A model generated the notes under the pieces. That model saw nothing but the letters and a program-made list of their open reading frames with translations. It made no database searches and was not told where the DNA came from. The position numbers and the translations under genes are program-made. From Mikania micrantha (Eukaryota > Streptophyta > Magnoliopsida > Asterales > Asteraceae): DNA of 64,000 nt. Below are positions 22,791 to 34,214 of this stretch, piece after piece. The stretch covers positions 54,323,087-54,387,086 of the forward strand of contig CM018685.1 in assembly GCA_009363875.1 (NCBI GenBank), in the 5' to 3' direction. Each line of letters opens with the position of its first letter. Position 1 is the first letter of the stretch.

Positions 22791-24288
22791 TCTGATATAC
22801 TGACGTAAAAACAACTAACAGAACATGAGGTTAAAATCATGTACAATAAAATGCATGACAAAGGAAACCTTTCACCTTTTACATGTCGTTGCTTAGTCTG
22901 TAGAATACTCAAACACCAAGTTTTTCTCTATCATTGAAAGCAAGCAAGCAAGTTTACATTTCCAAAACCCCTATCATTGAAAGCAGTCAACTTTACCCAC
23001 TATGAAATATTTTACAAAATATGAACAAATCATTGATCAGAGACCACTAACCTGATTATGTGACCGCTGTAAGCTATAAGATAGCCTATAAAATTCTACA
23101 ATCGATTCAAATTTCAATTATCCAACATAAACAATAAATTATGGTAATAGGGTGGAAATAAAGGTGGAAGTTAAATGGGGAGTGATTGTAACATTAAAGG
23201 CATCATATAAATGTGTTGTCAAAAAACAATGGTAGATAGGTCAACGAATCTAAGTTTATCATATACATCATTAATATCATGTAGATTATCATATGGTCAA
23301 TCAACATGAAGTAAAATATACAAAAAGTTGTACTATATAATTTATTTAAATAGTGTAGGATAATGTTGAATTAGTCATGTATTATACCTACTTTGATTAA
23401 AATCAAAACAATTTGAATCCTATTAACTTCTTTGGTTCTACCTGGCAACTCATTGGAGAAAAAAAACCATGACATCGATAAAGTGATAAATTAATTAAAA
23501 ACATAAAACTACTTTCTGATACAGAAAGACTAAACATACCAATATTGTCATGTTTTTTTGCTCAGTTCTCTTGAAATGTTAGAGCCAATGAAGACCAACA
23601 AACAGATTATGCAAAATGTTAAAGTTATGTTTTCATAACTAAAGTAACTAAAACAAACAATTACTTGAATCAAATTACACTTACATACCTATCTAACACC
23701 TAACCTAATTATCAAACTAAAATAGTCAACGGAATAATCTCAATTGCTTTCCAAAAATTAAAACATTAATACCTAAATCATAGTTGCTTTGCAAAAATTA
23801 ACCCTCTACCAATTGTACGAAATTTCAAAACCATTAAGCAACATTTCTCACTTTATTATAAACCGAAAGTTATAGTTCCATTACAGATTGAAATCACTAA
23901 AAACACAAAACCCTATACAACATCTATAACGTAAGCTTTGAAACTAAGGGTTGAAGATTAATAACTCATTTAATAGTAAATAATGTGATTACAGAAGACC
24001 TAAAAAAAGGCCCTGCGTAAATGTAGAATTTATAAACGATACAAATATTATAAAATTATTAAATCTAAATCGTATATATATGTAGTATATATAATACTCA
24101 TGGTTTATAAAATTATTAAATCTAAATCGCTTGTGAACTAATTACGAACAAAATGATATAAACGTTACAAATATTCGATAATGTACGGACGTGTTATAGG
24201 CACGTGATCAACACGCAAAATTTCTGTGACCGTTTGGGTTCGAAATTTATATAAACGTTCATGAGGCCATTGCGATCAAATTAATATA

Positions 24289-24954
24289 ATCATGACTTTT
24301 ATCCGATAACCTAATGACGTGTTAAAATCACATGAACATTAAAAATATGTGAGTAAAGTGAAAACTTAAAAAAAGGCACTACGCAAATGTAGAATTTATA
24401 AACGATACAAATTATTATATATATTAAAAACTAACATTTTGTTGTCTCACATAATTTACTATTCATTTACTTGCAAGTGTTTATGCATAATGTATAGGTA
24501 TATCATGCAAGCCTCTTACCCCACCCCCATCCCACCCCACCCGACCCCACCCCAAAATTCAAAGTTTTGTCGTCGGATGCAATATTTTATATTATTAAAT
24601 TGAAAAAATCCTACAACATAGTTTTATCTTTATTGTTTACTTAATATAAAAAAAGATTTTGATATAGAATATTACTTAAAGTAATAATAAGTAAACCGAG
24701 GTTTTGTTGTCTCACATAAGTCGACATTAATTTGCCAGCGTCAAAAAATAGGATATATATAGCCTCAAAAAATGGCAAACCGCTTCAAAAGATAGAAATA
24801 AGACTTTTAATAGTTTTCAATTAATTTGAACTTTTTATTTATAACTCCTGAACTTTAAACTCTTATTTTTAAAGTCTCATCTTACTTTACTTACAATTTT
24901 TTAATGTTAACATGATTTTAACACGTCATTAGGTTATCGGATAAAAGTCATGAT
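24289..24954. repeat. fold-back unit with about 80-bp inverted arms
   Basis: Bases 24289-24330 are the exact reverse complement of 24913-24954 (42 bases), and similarity continues inward (AACATTAAAAA...AGTAAAGT) to about 80 bases per arm. No matching target duplication was found, so it could be an old TIR element or an inverted duplication. Confidence 0.55.
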
Positions 24955-25279
24955 TTTAACACCCCTATCCTCCCTTCTTTTCAATTATGCGACCAAAAAA
25001 AAATTAGGGCAAAAACTTTATCTCCTCGTTTTGCTTTGATCGCCCCTTCTCAATGAAATCACTTTATTCTTTTGCCATTGTAAACACAATTTCTTCTACT
25101 TCTGGATTCAAGCAAGAGTGTAAATGGTTCCTGTGTATTTTGATTTCTTTTCTGGTGCGCAACACAACAAGGCTTTGATTTTTATTTGAATAAAAATAAA
25201 GCACTCTCTCGATCGGTTTTGCTATCTCCTTTTCTTCCCACCTTCTTGATCTTCGAACACACCAGGTACGTTCTTTTTC

Positions 25280-25735
25280 TTAAATCGATTTTCTGATTGA
25301 AAGTATGGGATTTGATTTTGGTTCTGAAATCGACTTTGTCCGGCTCTTGATTTCTGATCGATTTATACCGAAATCGATGTTTGATTTCTCACTAGTTCTG
25401 AATCGATATTACTGAATCGATTTGTCTTCTCTGGAATCGATTTTGACTGAATCGATTTGGTTTGTTCTGAATCAATTTTGTTTCTGAAATTGATTTTTAA
25501 CGGATTCTTGAGTTTCTGAATCGATTTGCTTCTGAATCGATATATACTTCTTCTACTTTGTTCTTTGTACAACTTTCTGAATTGATTTGCCCCTGAATCA
25601 ATTTTGTATCTTCTGAATCGATATGCTCCTGAAACGATTTTGTTCTTGTTCTGAATCAATTTTGTTACTGAATTGATTTTGTTCTGAAACGATTTTGACT
25701 GAATCGTTGTTACACTTCTCAACAGGCTTTGAATC
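25280..25735. repeat. degenerate TGAATCGATTT repeat tract
   Basis: Variants of CTGAATCGATTT recur every 15-30 bases across about 450 bp just outside the primer site of the copia-type element. The long minus-strand frame through it reflects this repetition, not a gene. Confidence 0.6.
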
Positions 25736-25736
25736 G

Positions 25737-25750
25737 TGGCTCTGATGCCA
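25737..25750 (-). promoter_or_regulatory. primer binding site of the copia-type element
   Basis: The minus strand reads TGGCATCAGAGCCA two bases after the LTR end CCACCAAGA. It is a tRNA-Met-type primer site with C in place of the usual T at position 4. Confidence 0.82.
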
Positions 25751-25752
25751 AT

Positions 25753-26302
25753 TCTTGGTGGATCTTCACGAACAAAACAAAATATGTGTGTGTGTTTGTA
25801 GGAAACAGAATACAACGATTCCTTCTATATTTTTCACACGTTTACAAATGAGGTTTCTAGGGTAGTTATACCCTTACAATTGACGGTTACAATGGTAGTT
25901 AAATAACTGTTTAACTGACTTATATTTAAAATAGGGCCTGTTTGGGATTGCTTATTTAACTTTAAAAGGACTTTTTGTCAAAAGTGTTTATTACCTTATG
26001 GCTTTTTGAAATGAAGTTTTTAAAAAAGTGTTTGGATTAACTTATGACTTTCTGTCAAAAAGTTAAAAGTTATTTTCAAAAGCTAGAATTTTTAGCTTCT
26101 TGAAAACAACTTTTCAAGACTAATCAAAAAGTTAAAATGAAAAGTGCTTTTGAGATTAACAAACACTATTTTAACTTATTAACTTCTTCAAAAAGTGAAT
26201 AAGTTGGTTTTGAATGAAATCCCAAACAAGGCCTAATAACCTTCTATTTTACACACATTTGCATAAGACCCTTTGACATTATAATCATGTTTAATTCCAA
26301 CA
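25753..26302 (-). repeat. 5' LTR of the copia-type element with a MITE inside
   Basis: The outer edge at 26302 reads TGTTGGAATTAAAC on the minus strand. Bases 25932-26235 are an insertion absent from the 3' LTR, which supplies the empty site around CTTATATTTA...ATAACC. Confidence 0.88.
25932..26235. mobile_element. 304-bp MITE (hAT-like ends)
   Basis: Ends TAGGGCCTGTTTGGGATT and AATCCCAAACAAGGCCTA form terminal inverted repeats, and the interior has fold-back pieces around TCAAAAAGTTAAAA. It is missing from the sister LTR at about 21135, which proves insertion. I see no clean 8-bp duplication, so the superfamily is a guess from the ends. Confidence 0.75.
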
Positions 26303-26307
26303 CTTTC

Positions 26308-26804
26308 GAGTTTAAGAAACTTGATTTTGGGATAATCCAATATAAAGAAAATATGCAATACGAATTTCGATTGATTCTACTTGGGAGTTCGTTTTTCCTG
26401 TTAAACACCAACCAACCGCATGGTGGTTATTGGCGGTTGGTTTTGGCGGGTATACTTTGCGGGTCAAATCTTGGGTCAAGGTAATTCCGAACATAACAAA
26501 TAACTAAATTTCGTTATGGTATTTAATCTCTTTTATATTTAGATTCTGGTATTTGAAGAAGTTGTCTACTATAGATTCAAACTATCTAGTTTATCCCTTC
26601 TTGACAAGTGAGATCAAGTCGGCTATGTGATAATCCGGTGTTGATCGTTCCCAGAACTAAACGGTTTCGACTATAGATTCTTTAAAAGATTTGGGAACAT
26701 TTTGGAACTGGATTTTCAAAGGATTCTGAACAAATTTCATGAGGAGGATGCTATAAATCATGGTTCATAAATAACGAAAATGATTTGAATATTTGAATCT
26801 TCCT
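26308..26804. other. non-coding stretch, nothing recognised
   Basis: AT-rich sequence flanking the copia-type element. Short open frames show no family resemblance. Confidence 0.5.
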
Positions 26805-26807
26805 TTA

Positions 26808-27122
26808 CGCTCAGTTTCCGAGTTTATTAAAGGAGAGAATATAAATGAAAAGAAAGGAAAAGAAATGAGAGAAAAGAAAAATAAAAGAATTGAGTTCTTT
26901 TCTTTCATTTCCTTCCAAATCGGAAGGAAAGAAGCACCAATTAATTTTTCTTAGTTTCCTTCCACTTCTCTTCCTTTTCTCTCTTTAAATGAAACTCGGG
27001 AACACGACATGTGTTGTTTCCTTTATTTTCCGTCGTTAAATGAAACTCATGAACACAAAATGTTTGTTCTTTCCTTCAATTTCCTTTCTTTTCTATTATT
27101 AAATGAACTCGGAAACTGAGCG
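26808..27122. mobile_element. 315-bp PIF/Harbinger-like MITE
   Basis: Terminal inverted repeats CGCTCAGTTTCCGAGTT and AACTCGGAAACTGAGCG stand next to TTA on both sides (26805-26807 and 27123-27125), the 3-bp duplication typical of Tourist/PIF-Harbinger MITEs. The interior is purine-rich on one side and pyrimidine-rich on the other (GAAAGAAAAG / CTTTCCTTCC), so the whole element can fold back. No ORF. Confidence 0.85.
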
Positions 27123-27125
27123 TTA

Positions 27126-27542
27126 AGTTTCGAAAGGCCTTGACTATGAAGCGCGCATCTGGTCCTATAAACATTGTCACTTACCCGTCTCTTTTTGAGG
27201 CGACGATTTGAAGTCATCATGATGACGTTATAAATATTACAATGACATAAATTAGTAAATTAGGTTTAGAAGAAAAGACCAGAATTAGGTTCGATTAACG
27301 TGTTCTTTGGTTTAAAGAGTCAATTAAGTATACCAATCAATGAAAACGATCCCACTAACTTGATCCGGTTTCAGTCCACTACAAAAAGGCTTTTAGTAGG
27401 CCCAATTTCAATCCTTGATTTAGCGGCTAAAGTCTGAACTGGATTAGGAATACGAGTATACGATGAGCAAACATCACCCCATAAAAGGCTTAAATGGTTT
27501 TTCAATTGAAATGAAGAATTTTTTTTTTCTCTTTTTCTCTTT

Positions 27543-27554
<12 letters not shown>
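27126..27554. other. non-coding stretch with polypyrimidine run
   Basis: No gene is seen. 27516-27575 is an almost pure T/C tract that gives a Lys-rich false frame on the minus strand. Confidence 0.5.
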
Positions 27555-27555
<1 letters not shown>

Positions 27556-27574
<19 letters not shown>

Positions 27575-27668
27575 TGTGAACAGCAAAGCTATTCTACTAA
27601 CACTCATAAGCTAATTCAAACTAAATTAATTTTGCCGGGAATTGAAATCCTGACCAACACATCTATAA
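27556..27668 (-). mobile_element. SINE-like fragment
   Basis: On the minus strand a B-box-like GGATTTCAATTCCC is followed by GCTTTGCTGTTCAC and a poly-A (the T run before 27577). The 3' bases resemble the SINE at 45207-45437 (TTTGCTGTTCAAAA). The head is cut by the MITE at 27669, and no duplication is visible. Confidence 0.4.
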
Positions 27669-27952
27669 GGCTATCCACAGTTGTCGCCCCACTGAAAATC
27701 CTTCCCCACCGAAATTTCCTGCCACGTCATCACCCCACTGAAAACCTTAAACCCCCACAGTGGTCACCCTACTGAAAACCCTTCCCTCACTATTCTATTG
27801 GACCAATCAGAAAATGAGAAAGAGAGATAGAGAGCGGGGGCCGTGGAAGAGCTTTGGCGGGGGCCGCTAAAAGAGGGGGGCGGTGTTCCCGCTCTTGGCC
27901 GCTGAAGTGGGCAACCCCGCAAGAGGGGGCGGGGGAACCGCTGTGGGCGGTC
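27669..27952. mobile_element. 284-bp GC-rich MITE with TAA duplication
   Basis: TAA stands on both sides (27666-27668 and 27953-27955) of imperfect terminal inverted repeats GGCTATCCACAG and CTGTGGGCGGTC. The interior is unusually GC-rich, with runs such as GGGGGCCGCTAAAAG. Size, ends and duplication fit a Tourist/PIF-Harbinger MITE. Confidence 0.72.
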
Positions 27953-27955
27953 TAA

Positions 27956-29178
27956 GTCAACCAAATAGACAATTCACACATTAGCTAATGAATGAGAATA
28001 GTTAGATGACTAGGGTTTTGTAAAAAAATAAAAACAATTAAAAAACATTTTCATCAAGGAAAATCCAACCCATGACCTAGGAAAGTAAAGACTAAAACTG
28101 TTGGATCGGGTTATGTAACTTACACAACACTTACACAAGTTATCTTCTACAAAGTTGACACATGCGGAAATTCTATCAACTAGATTTGTAAAACAGATTG
28201 AAACAAAATACAGAAATCAATTGTAAATTCAAGGTCAAAGTATATTGCATTCAAATGTTTACAACACTTAGCTCAAGCACTCACTTGTGATTTGCTAACT
28301 AACAAGTGAAGGATTCTAAACTAAGACCTACAGTTGTATCCTCGTAGGGATACACGACTGGACAAAATACTAGAAACAAACTAATGCTAAAACTAGCATC
28401 TGTTATGGTCATGACAGACCAAGCCATATTAATTACAATTAATACATAAGACTCCATTGACTTTTACAATAAATGCCTACACTACAAAAGGCATTAAATC
28501 TTCGTTATCTTTATAGTTCTGACAAATCTTTTGTGCTGGCGTGCTGCTAACAATCATGAAAATGTCTTCTTTGTTGGTCTTCAAGAAATAAAGCAGCTCT
28601 GATTATTTCCTTAAGTATGTGGAATCTTTGTCATAACCAAGTCTTCAGAAGTCTTAGTATTCGAAAGCTGTTATGCATGAAATCAGAAGCTTTGTCTTCA
28701 GAAGCATTTGTCTTCGGAAGCTTGTATCATCGGAAGCTTTGGTCTTCCTTGGAAGATATTAAAGAACAAGGCTATCTTCCGAAGGTACTTGATCTTCTGA
28801 GGAACTTAGGTTCTGTCTGAAGACCCTTTACTTCCGGAAGATAGCATTGTTCTACCGATACCTTTATTGGACTTCTAGGAATAAAGGCAAGGACTTAGAA
28901 AGTTTTTGGAGAGCACCCGCCTTTATGATTTTACAAAAACACTGTGGAATTACGAATTGGACTAGGCTGCTTTTGGTTTATTTCTCAAGAAAGACATATA
29001 TAATGTACAATGTTTATACGAGGGTTTATCTGAAATCAAAACCAAATTCTTATTCGTGTCACATATGAGGGTTTCAGCTTTTGGGTTGAGGAGACAAAAA
29101 ATTCAAATCTGAATAACCTGATTCGAATAAACCGAACAACTCGTCATATGACCCAGTGCAAACCCCTATATGAAGGGT
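27956..29178. other. non-coding stretch; CTTCNGAAG repeats
   Basis: No gene is supported. Bases 28640-28850 repeat the palindromic motif CTTCAGAAG/CTTCGGAAG/CTTCCGAAG at least eight times, a pattern seen in some plant LTRs. The start CTGTTGGATCGGG at 28100 could be the edge of a solo LTR, but I could not find its other end. Confidence 0.45.
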
Positions 29179-29337
29179 GAGAGACAAGCACTAATCCGGT
29201 TCAAGCACGGCCTCATAGACGAAGCAAATTGGCTTGCTTCTTTGGCTGGTGGTAAGAGCGACTACAACAAATGGGGTGGAATTGTTTGTGATAACATCTC
29301 TGGCCATGTCTATGAGATTCATCTTCGTAAACCATAA
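29179..29337 (+). pseudogene. LRR receptor-like protein N-terminal fragment
   Basis: Fifty-two codons beginning ERQALIRFKHGLIDEANW and containing KWGGIVCDN and GHVYEIHL match the leucine-rich-repeat N-terminal cap (LRRNT_2) of plant receptor-like proteins and kinases of the Cf/EIX type, which sense microbial or developmental ligands at the cell surface. There is no signal peptide in frame, the paired Cys of the cap is Tyr (DYNKW), and a stop follows where the first LRR should begin. It is a detached relic; no other part of the gene is visible in the window. Confidence 0.75.
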
Positions 29338-29447
29338 TAAAACCTTGATTCCAGACTAAAATAAATTCAAATCCAACCTATACTTGTTTTCAAATTAAAA
29401 CAGTCTTCTTATTTTCAAATATTGTTCACGTTAGTAATTCAGGATAC

Positions 29448-29723
29448 ACGCCCCATTTGCGGTGCACACTTATAATGTATATATGTGTTGGCCCTCAAGG
29501 GGCCAAAGTAAAATTGCACTAATTTTAAAGTTATTTTACTTGTTTTGTGAAAATAACGTTAAAAATGTTGGGATGATCAACTTCAAACGATAACTTTGAG
29601 ACGGGGAATCCTTTGGAGGAGCCTCTCTATCCCAACTGGGATAGCGGTAAGGTTTGTGTACATCCTTCCGCCCAGACCTACTGAAAAGTGGGAATATACT
29701 AGGTAAGTTTGTTTTTTTGTTTG
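29448..29723 (+). mobile_element. SINE-like retroposon with TTG-type tail, copy A
   Basis: The unit starts ACGCCCCATTTGCGGTGCAC and ends with GGGAATATACTAGGTAAG plus a T/G-rich tail. It is flanked by TTAGTAATTCAGGATAC at 29431-29447 and 29724-29740, a perfect 17-bp target duplication. Its reverse complement recurs at 46262-46531. The 3' end GGTAAGGTTTG...GTGGGAATATACTGGGTAAG with TTG repeats is the type shared by plant RTE-like LINEs and SINEs. I see no convincing A or B box. Confidence 0.82.
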
Positions 29724-29794
29724 TTAGTAATTCAGGATACCTTTGTCTCATGGTTAACATCTGACAAAGTCCTCGGTATCATCCTTGTGCCTTA

Positions 29795-29965
29795 TATGAC
29801 TGTCGATTGGGTCGGTTATCCTTACACGAGATGTTCTACTTATGGTTGCTGAATCTATTTTGATGACAACCCCTCATCTCATGGTCTTTCAAACGGCAGC
29901 CTACTATATAGTTCTAGTGCTGAGGCAAAATACCGAGGGGATGCAAATGTGGTCTTTAGGGGAAT
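29795..29965 (+). pseudogene. copia RNase H fragment
   Basis: DWVGYPYTRCST and SSAEAKYRG are the conserved RNase H motifs DWAGCPxTRRST and SSAEAEYRG of Ty1/copia pol. The segment has one stop, and the ISWSFKRQPT motif between them is in another frame. It is an isolated scrap without LTRs nearby. Confidence 0.8.
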
Positions 29966-30105
29966 AAAAGAACCAAGCAGAGCCCAAACTCACTAAGGCT
30001 CGATCTTTGCTCGTTTCGACCTAAAAGAGCTAGTTCTTGAGGTAGGCTAGTTTAGAGCTTTACTTATAAAGCTCGATCTCAGTTTGTATTTCAAGCTCGA
30101 ACTTG
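29966..30105. repeat. AGCTCG-rich degenerate repeat
   Basis: Variants of AAGCTCGATCT and GGCTCG recur; similar blocks lie at 48215-48300 and 49240-49440. Unknown family. It is the target of element 3. Confidence 0.4.
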
Positions 30106-30916
30106 GCTCATGTAACATCTGTGCCGGAACCGTTACCGGAACAGTAAACTGTACAGTAACTCGTACAGTAACTCAAGTACACATTACGAAAAACTAAGTT
30201 TAGACTATTGATGCATGGGATTAACTTGAAACTATTAAACGATTGTCTGAATCTGACTAGAATCTTAGGATTTAACAATCAGAAAATATGTCAGACAACA
30301 CAGTGTTGAAACATAAATACTTGATGTGATATTACTTGTTGTAAACGTATGTGAGGTTAAACAAAACAAAATCTTAACGGTTGTCGTTTCCGAATGCTAA
30401 ACCGACGTGTTATTCGTATAGGTGACGATCTGTACGAATGATTCTGATAGTTTAACGTTCTGAAATAATGACTTAAAAAAAAAAAAAAAAAAAAACAAGA
30501 ATCAGAAAGCCAAACCATCGATGTGTTCGTTCGAATGACGATTCGAACGAATACGCGCGATGGCAACGCGATCTGACGAAACGAAAACGAATAACGATAC
30601 GAACGACCATAATTTTAAGGAAATAAAATATTTCCTATTTTACAATTTTGAAACTCATCGTAAAACAAAATTTAACAAAACTATTTTATTAAATTGCGAG
30701 AAAAATTAACGAAACGCGAAAATTAAATAAAAACGCGCAAAATATTTTAATTCGATAAATAAATAAATATAACAATATTTAAAATAATTTCTAGAAATAA
30801 ATAACATTCGAATCATTAAAATAAACTCATTTTATTTTAATTACGGAAAATGCGCGTAATGTGCCGGTTACGCGACAAAATTTCGAACCGAGCAACCGAA
30901 ACGGACCCGGACACCA

Positions 30917-30930
30917 CACGTGGTATAAAA
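30917..30930 (+). promoter_or_regulatory. LTR promoter core: G-box and TATA box of element 3
   Basis: CACGTG at 30917-30922 stands next to TATAAAA at 30924-30930, followed about 25-30 bases later by the pyrimidine-rich CCCTCTCATTTTCATC, a typical plant transcription start context. The G-box suggests bZIP/bHLH control. The same core recurs at 37460-37473 in the 3' LTR. Confidence 0.65.
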
Positions 30931-31689
30931 ACCCTAAGTGAGAGATTTCCCTCTCATTTTCATCATCTACAACCCTTTCTCTCTCTCATTTCCGGCTACA
31001 ACACCCACAACCACCAAACCACCTTCAAAACCTTGTATCTTCTTCATTTCTTAACGAAAATCGGTGATTCTTGCGCCCACGCGAAGCTCTTGAAGCCCTC
31101 TACATGAAAGTACAACAGATCGGGGCTGATAACCACTAGAAATCGAGGTATGAGGCTGTGAAGATCCACGAAAATAGGGTTTTCATGTGTACTACTTGAC
31201 CCACCATGGTTAGCCGGCTCTAGATGATGTTACACGCACTATGTCCTGTTAAAGACTCCCTCGAGACACCACCTTAGGCTAACACAACCACTAGAAGCGG
31301 CTTGCAACTGGTTCGAGTCAAGGATGATGATGTAAGGCGGCTGGTTCGTGCACAGTAGGGGTAGCCGAACCCTCCTGAGGCTACAAACTCAGCCGAGTCT
31401 TGCTGAGTTCAGACCCCGAACCTACACTCTCAGGCGAACCATCATGGGCGGCTCCCGAACCCTGGTGCGACGAACCCTTGGTTCGTTTGTTATCACCTAG
31501 TCGAACCCTAGTTCTCTCACGAACCTTACATGATCAAGTTCTACTCGCGAACCTACATGACGACTCAGTGGCCGAACCCTGATCCATCACTCACGAACCT
31601 TGGCATCATGCGTCAGGTTTTCTGGTCGACTCATGCAACCTTAAACCCTTAGGGTGTCATACGACTGATGAACTCACGAACACTGTTGG

Positions 31690-32110
31690 GCCACATTAGT
31701 CGATCTACACAACCAGCCCATGATGCATAGCCCATCCCCAACTAATTCAGCCCCAAAGGATTCGTGAAATTTCCATTTACACAATTCTGGGCTCCACCTC
31801 GCAGCACCAAGCCCAACAGCAAGTCACCTGGCCCAACAGTGTTTCATAACCCAACCGGCCCAACAGTCTAGAAGTCGGCCCAGTTCTGTAGGCCCAAAGG
31901 GTGTTACCCGAACCATGGTGATGTGTCGGCCCAAAATGTTTTTGTACGGCTCAACTTAGTGTTTAGCCCAATTTCTGGTCCGGCCCAATTCATGAAGCCC
32001 ACGTAGGTTTCATTGGCCCAATAGGTTGGCCATATGACTATTTACGGCCCAATCTACTTATGCGGCCCATGTACTCCATTTCCGGCCCATAGGGCCTGTT
32101 CCAGCCCACT
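31690..32110. repeat. GGCCCA/TGGGCC-rich segment in element 3 LTR
   Basis: GGCCCA or its near variants occur more than a dozen times in about 420 bases. As in element 1, these are site II (TCP) consensus hexamers, but here they lie downstream of the TATA box, in what would be transcribed leader. Confidence 0.5.
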
Positions 32111-33242
32111 GTTCGTTGGATGATGAAATCATTCGGTTCACATATGTGATTCGGCTCATGGGTTAACTTTAAATAAACACATGGGATTTAATTCAACTAA
32201 CTATGTTGCATCAGTTATGCAAACAAAAGAAATACAATGGTGACAACAATTTCATTAACATTTAAACATAACACTTAGTAATCATTTTTAAAGAATTAAG
32301 TGATGATAAGTGAAACATGGACTTTATAACATTATGTACTAAACATTTACTCAAAATGGTTAAGCATTAGTAAAATCCATGAACAGGGGAAAAAGGGCCG
32401 AATGATTAACGAGACTCATAGGTATTAGCCAACTTCAGGGCTAACACGTGCACAAGTACAAATCCAACACAATTAATACTTATAAGCTACAAACTATGTG
32501 AAATCATTACAGGATCGTGAAAACAACAACAAACACAACAACGAGAGCGTGTATTCTTGTTTAGAACATAGTCAACCACTTCAACCACAAGGTGAGTTCA
32601 TTTGTCCCTTTTCAAACTTATTTGTTTTACTTCGGGACTGAGAAGCATGTTAAACATTTTTATTGAAATGTTATTTAATGCTTTAAACATAAACTTGAAA
32701 CTTATGCTTGAAACTTAGTATACTTGAAAAGCAATAAACTTGGGACTTATACTTTAAACTTGAGGCTTGAAAACATATGTTGGATTGCTTATGAGACTTG
32801 ATGCTTATGCTACAACAATATGCTTAAACTTGGTGATTGATGCTTATGTTGCAATTTAGAAGCTTAAACTATATACTTGATGCTTAAACTAAGTGCTTCA
32901 ATCTTTTATGCTATAAACTATATTCTTAAACTATATTCTTAAAAGCTTATGCTATAAACTATATTCTTAAACTACACATTCGATGTTTATGCTATAAACT
33001 GTGATCTTAAACTATACTCGTGATGCTTATGCTATAAATTATATTTTTAAATTATACTCGTAATGCTTATGCTATAATCTATAATCATAAACTAGATGAT
33101 TAATGCAATATACTAATGCCAAGTGCTGATGCTATAAGGTAAATACCATATGCTTATCATGCTTAAATGCTCGAAATGCTTGGAGTGCTCATAATGCTAT
33201 AAACTTTGAATGCTATAAACTTATTATGCAAAGCAACGGTTT

Positions 33243-33663
33243 GGCCTCTCAGTGCTTGCCTCTCCGGTTGCTAAACTTAAAAGCTATAAACTTGTTATGC
33301 AAAAGCAACGGTTTGGCCTCTCAGTGCTTGCCTCTCCGGTTGCTAAACTTAAAAGCTATAAACTTGATAAGCTAAAACAACGGTTTGGCCTCTCAGTGCT
33401 TGCCTCTCCGGTTGTTAAACATTGGATGCTATAAACTATTGACTATGGAAGAACAATAGTTGGTCTCTCAGTGCTTGCCCTCATGTGTTCTTCCTAGTCG
33501 GGACTTGAAGAACAATAGTTGGTCTCTCAGTGCTTGCCTTCATGTGTTCTTCACAGTCAGGACTAGAAGGCACCTATTATGGTCTCTCAGTGCTTGCCAT
33601 AGGGTGACCTTTATAGTCGGGACTTGAGGGGTAGACTTATGGCCTCTCAGTGCTTGCCATATA
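33243..33663 (+). repeat. seven-copy CTCTCAGTGCTTGCC repeat in element 3 LTR
   Basis: Three copies in a 70-bp unit (GGCCTCTCAGTGCTTGCC plus TCTCCGGTTGCTAAAC and AGCTATAAACTTG) are followed by four in a 60-bp unit with changed flanks. All keep the CTCTCAGTGCTTGCC core, so the core is more conserved than its surroundings. The 3' LTR has the same array at 39786-40206. Confidence 0.8.
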
Positions 33664-33730
33664 GTGATTCCTCAAAGTTCACTCATGCTATAAACTTAAA
33701 CAAAATGCTAAAGCTATAAACGAAATGGAG

Positions 33731-34214
33731 GGTAGGTAAGACGCTTAATTTTCATTAACAGCAATGTCCTATGTGACTTAGTATGTGGTGGGACGGCGTC
33801 TGGGCGGGTCGTAGGCTCGACTCAGGGGTATGCCCTATATATAAGCATACCGGGTTGGATGATACAGGTGGTGTTAATGAGATTAAGGTTGTTACCTAGG
33901 GGATGCATGAATGCTTTTGGGTCAACATCATAAACTTTTAAACACGATGCTTGTTAAACTTATTGAAGCTATTACATACGAATGCTATAGACTTGTAAAC
34001 TTGGAAAAACAGTAAACTAAAGCTATGATGAAGGATGAATCGAACGGTAGGTAAAATGCTTAATTATCATTAATAACAATGTCCTATGCGACTTAGTATG
34101 TGGTGGGACGGCGTCTGGGCGGGTCGTAGGCTCGACTCAGGGGTATGCCCTATATATAAGCATACCGAGTTGGATGATACAGGTGTTGTTAATGAGGTTA
34201 AGGTTTTACCTAGG
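33731..34214 (+). repeat. duplicated 170-bp block with hairpin in element 3 LTR
   Basis: Bases 33731-33900 and 34046-34214 are about 90 percent alike. Each holds GTGGGACGGCGTCTGGGCGG and then GGTATGCCCTATATATAAGC with ATACC, whose GGTATGC/GCATACC arms can pair around a TATATA loop. The second copy lies about 450 bases before the LTR end. Confidence 0.75.

Larger units (their letters stand above)
22344..25736. other. long non-coding interior of the copia-type element
   Basis: About 3.4 kb lie between the primer site and gag without coding signal. Contents that I can name: a Helitron-like 3' end at 22759-22790, an inverted-repeat pair at 24289-24954, a C-rich patch CCCCACCCC... at 24518-24555, and a TCGATT-rich region before the primer site (25280-25735). 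Part is surely later insertions; how much is original leader is unclear. Confidence 0.6.
20951..26302 (-). mobile_element. Ty1/copia-type element carrying gag only, with target duplication
   Basis: LTRs at 20951-21199 and 25753-26302 (the latter enlarged by a MITE) flank an interior with a gag, a polypurine tract and a primer site but no protease, integrase, reverse transcriptase or RNase H. The 5-bp duplication CTTTC stands at 20946-20950 and 26303-26307, which proves a single integration of the whole unit. The layout is that of a non-autonomous gag-only element (TR-GAG-like). About 3.4 kb of non-coding leader, partly inserted DNA, separates primer site and gag. Confidence 0.88.

Noticed and set aside
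25363..25815. 150-codon minus-strand ORF
   Set aside because: It runs through a TGAATCGATTT repeat tract, the primer site and the LTR, so it is a shadow frame.
26287..26484. Small plus-strand ORF next to the copia-type LTR
   Set aside because: It begins inside the LTR and continues into non-coding flank; no family resemblance.
28100..28900. Solo LTR starting TGTTGGATCGGG
   Set aside because: A plausible start, but no matching end or target duplication was found, so no element is called.
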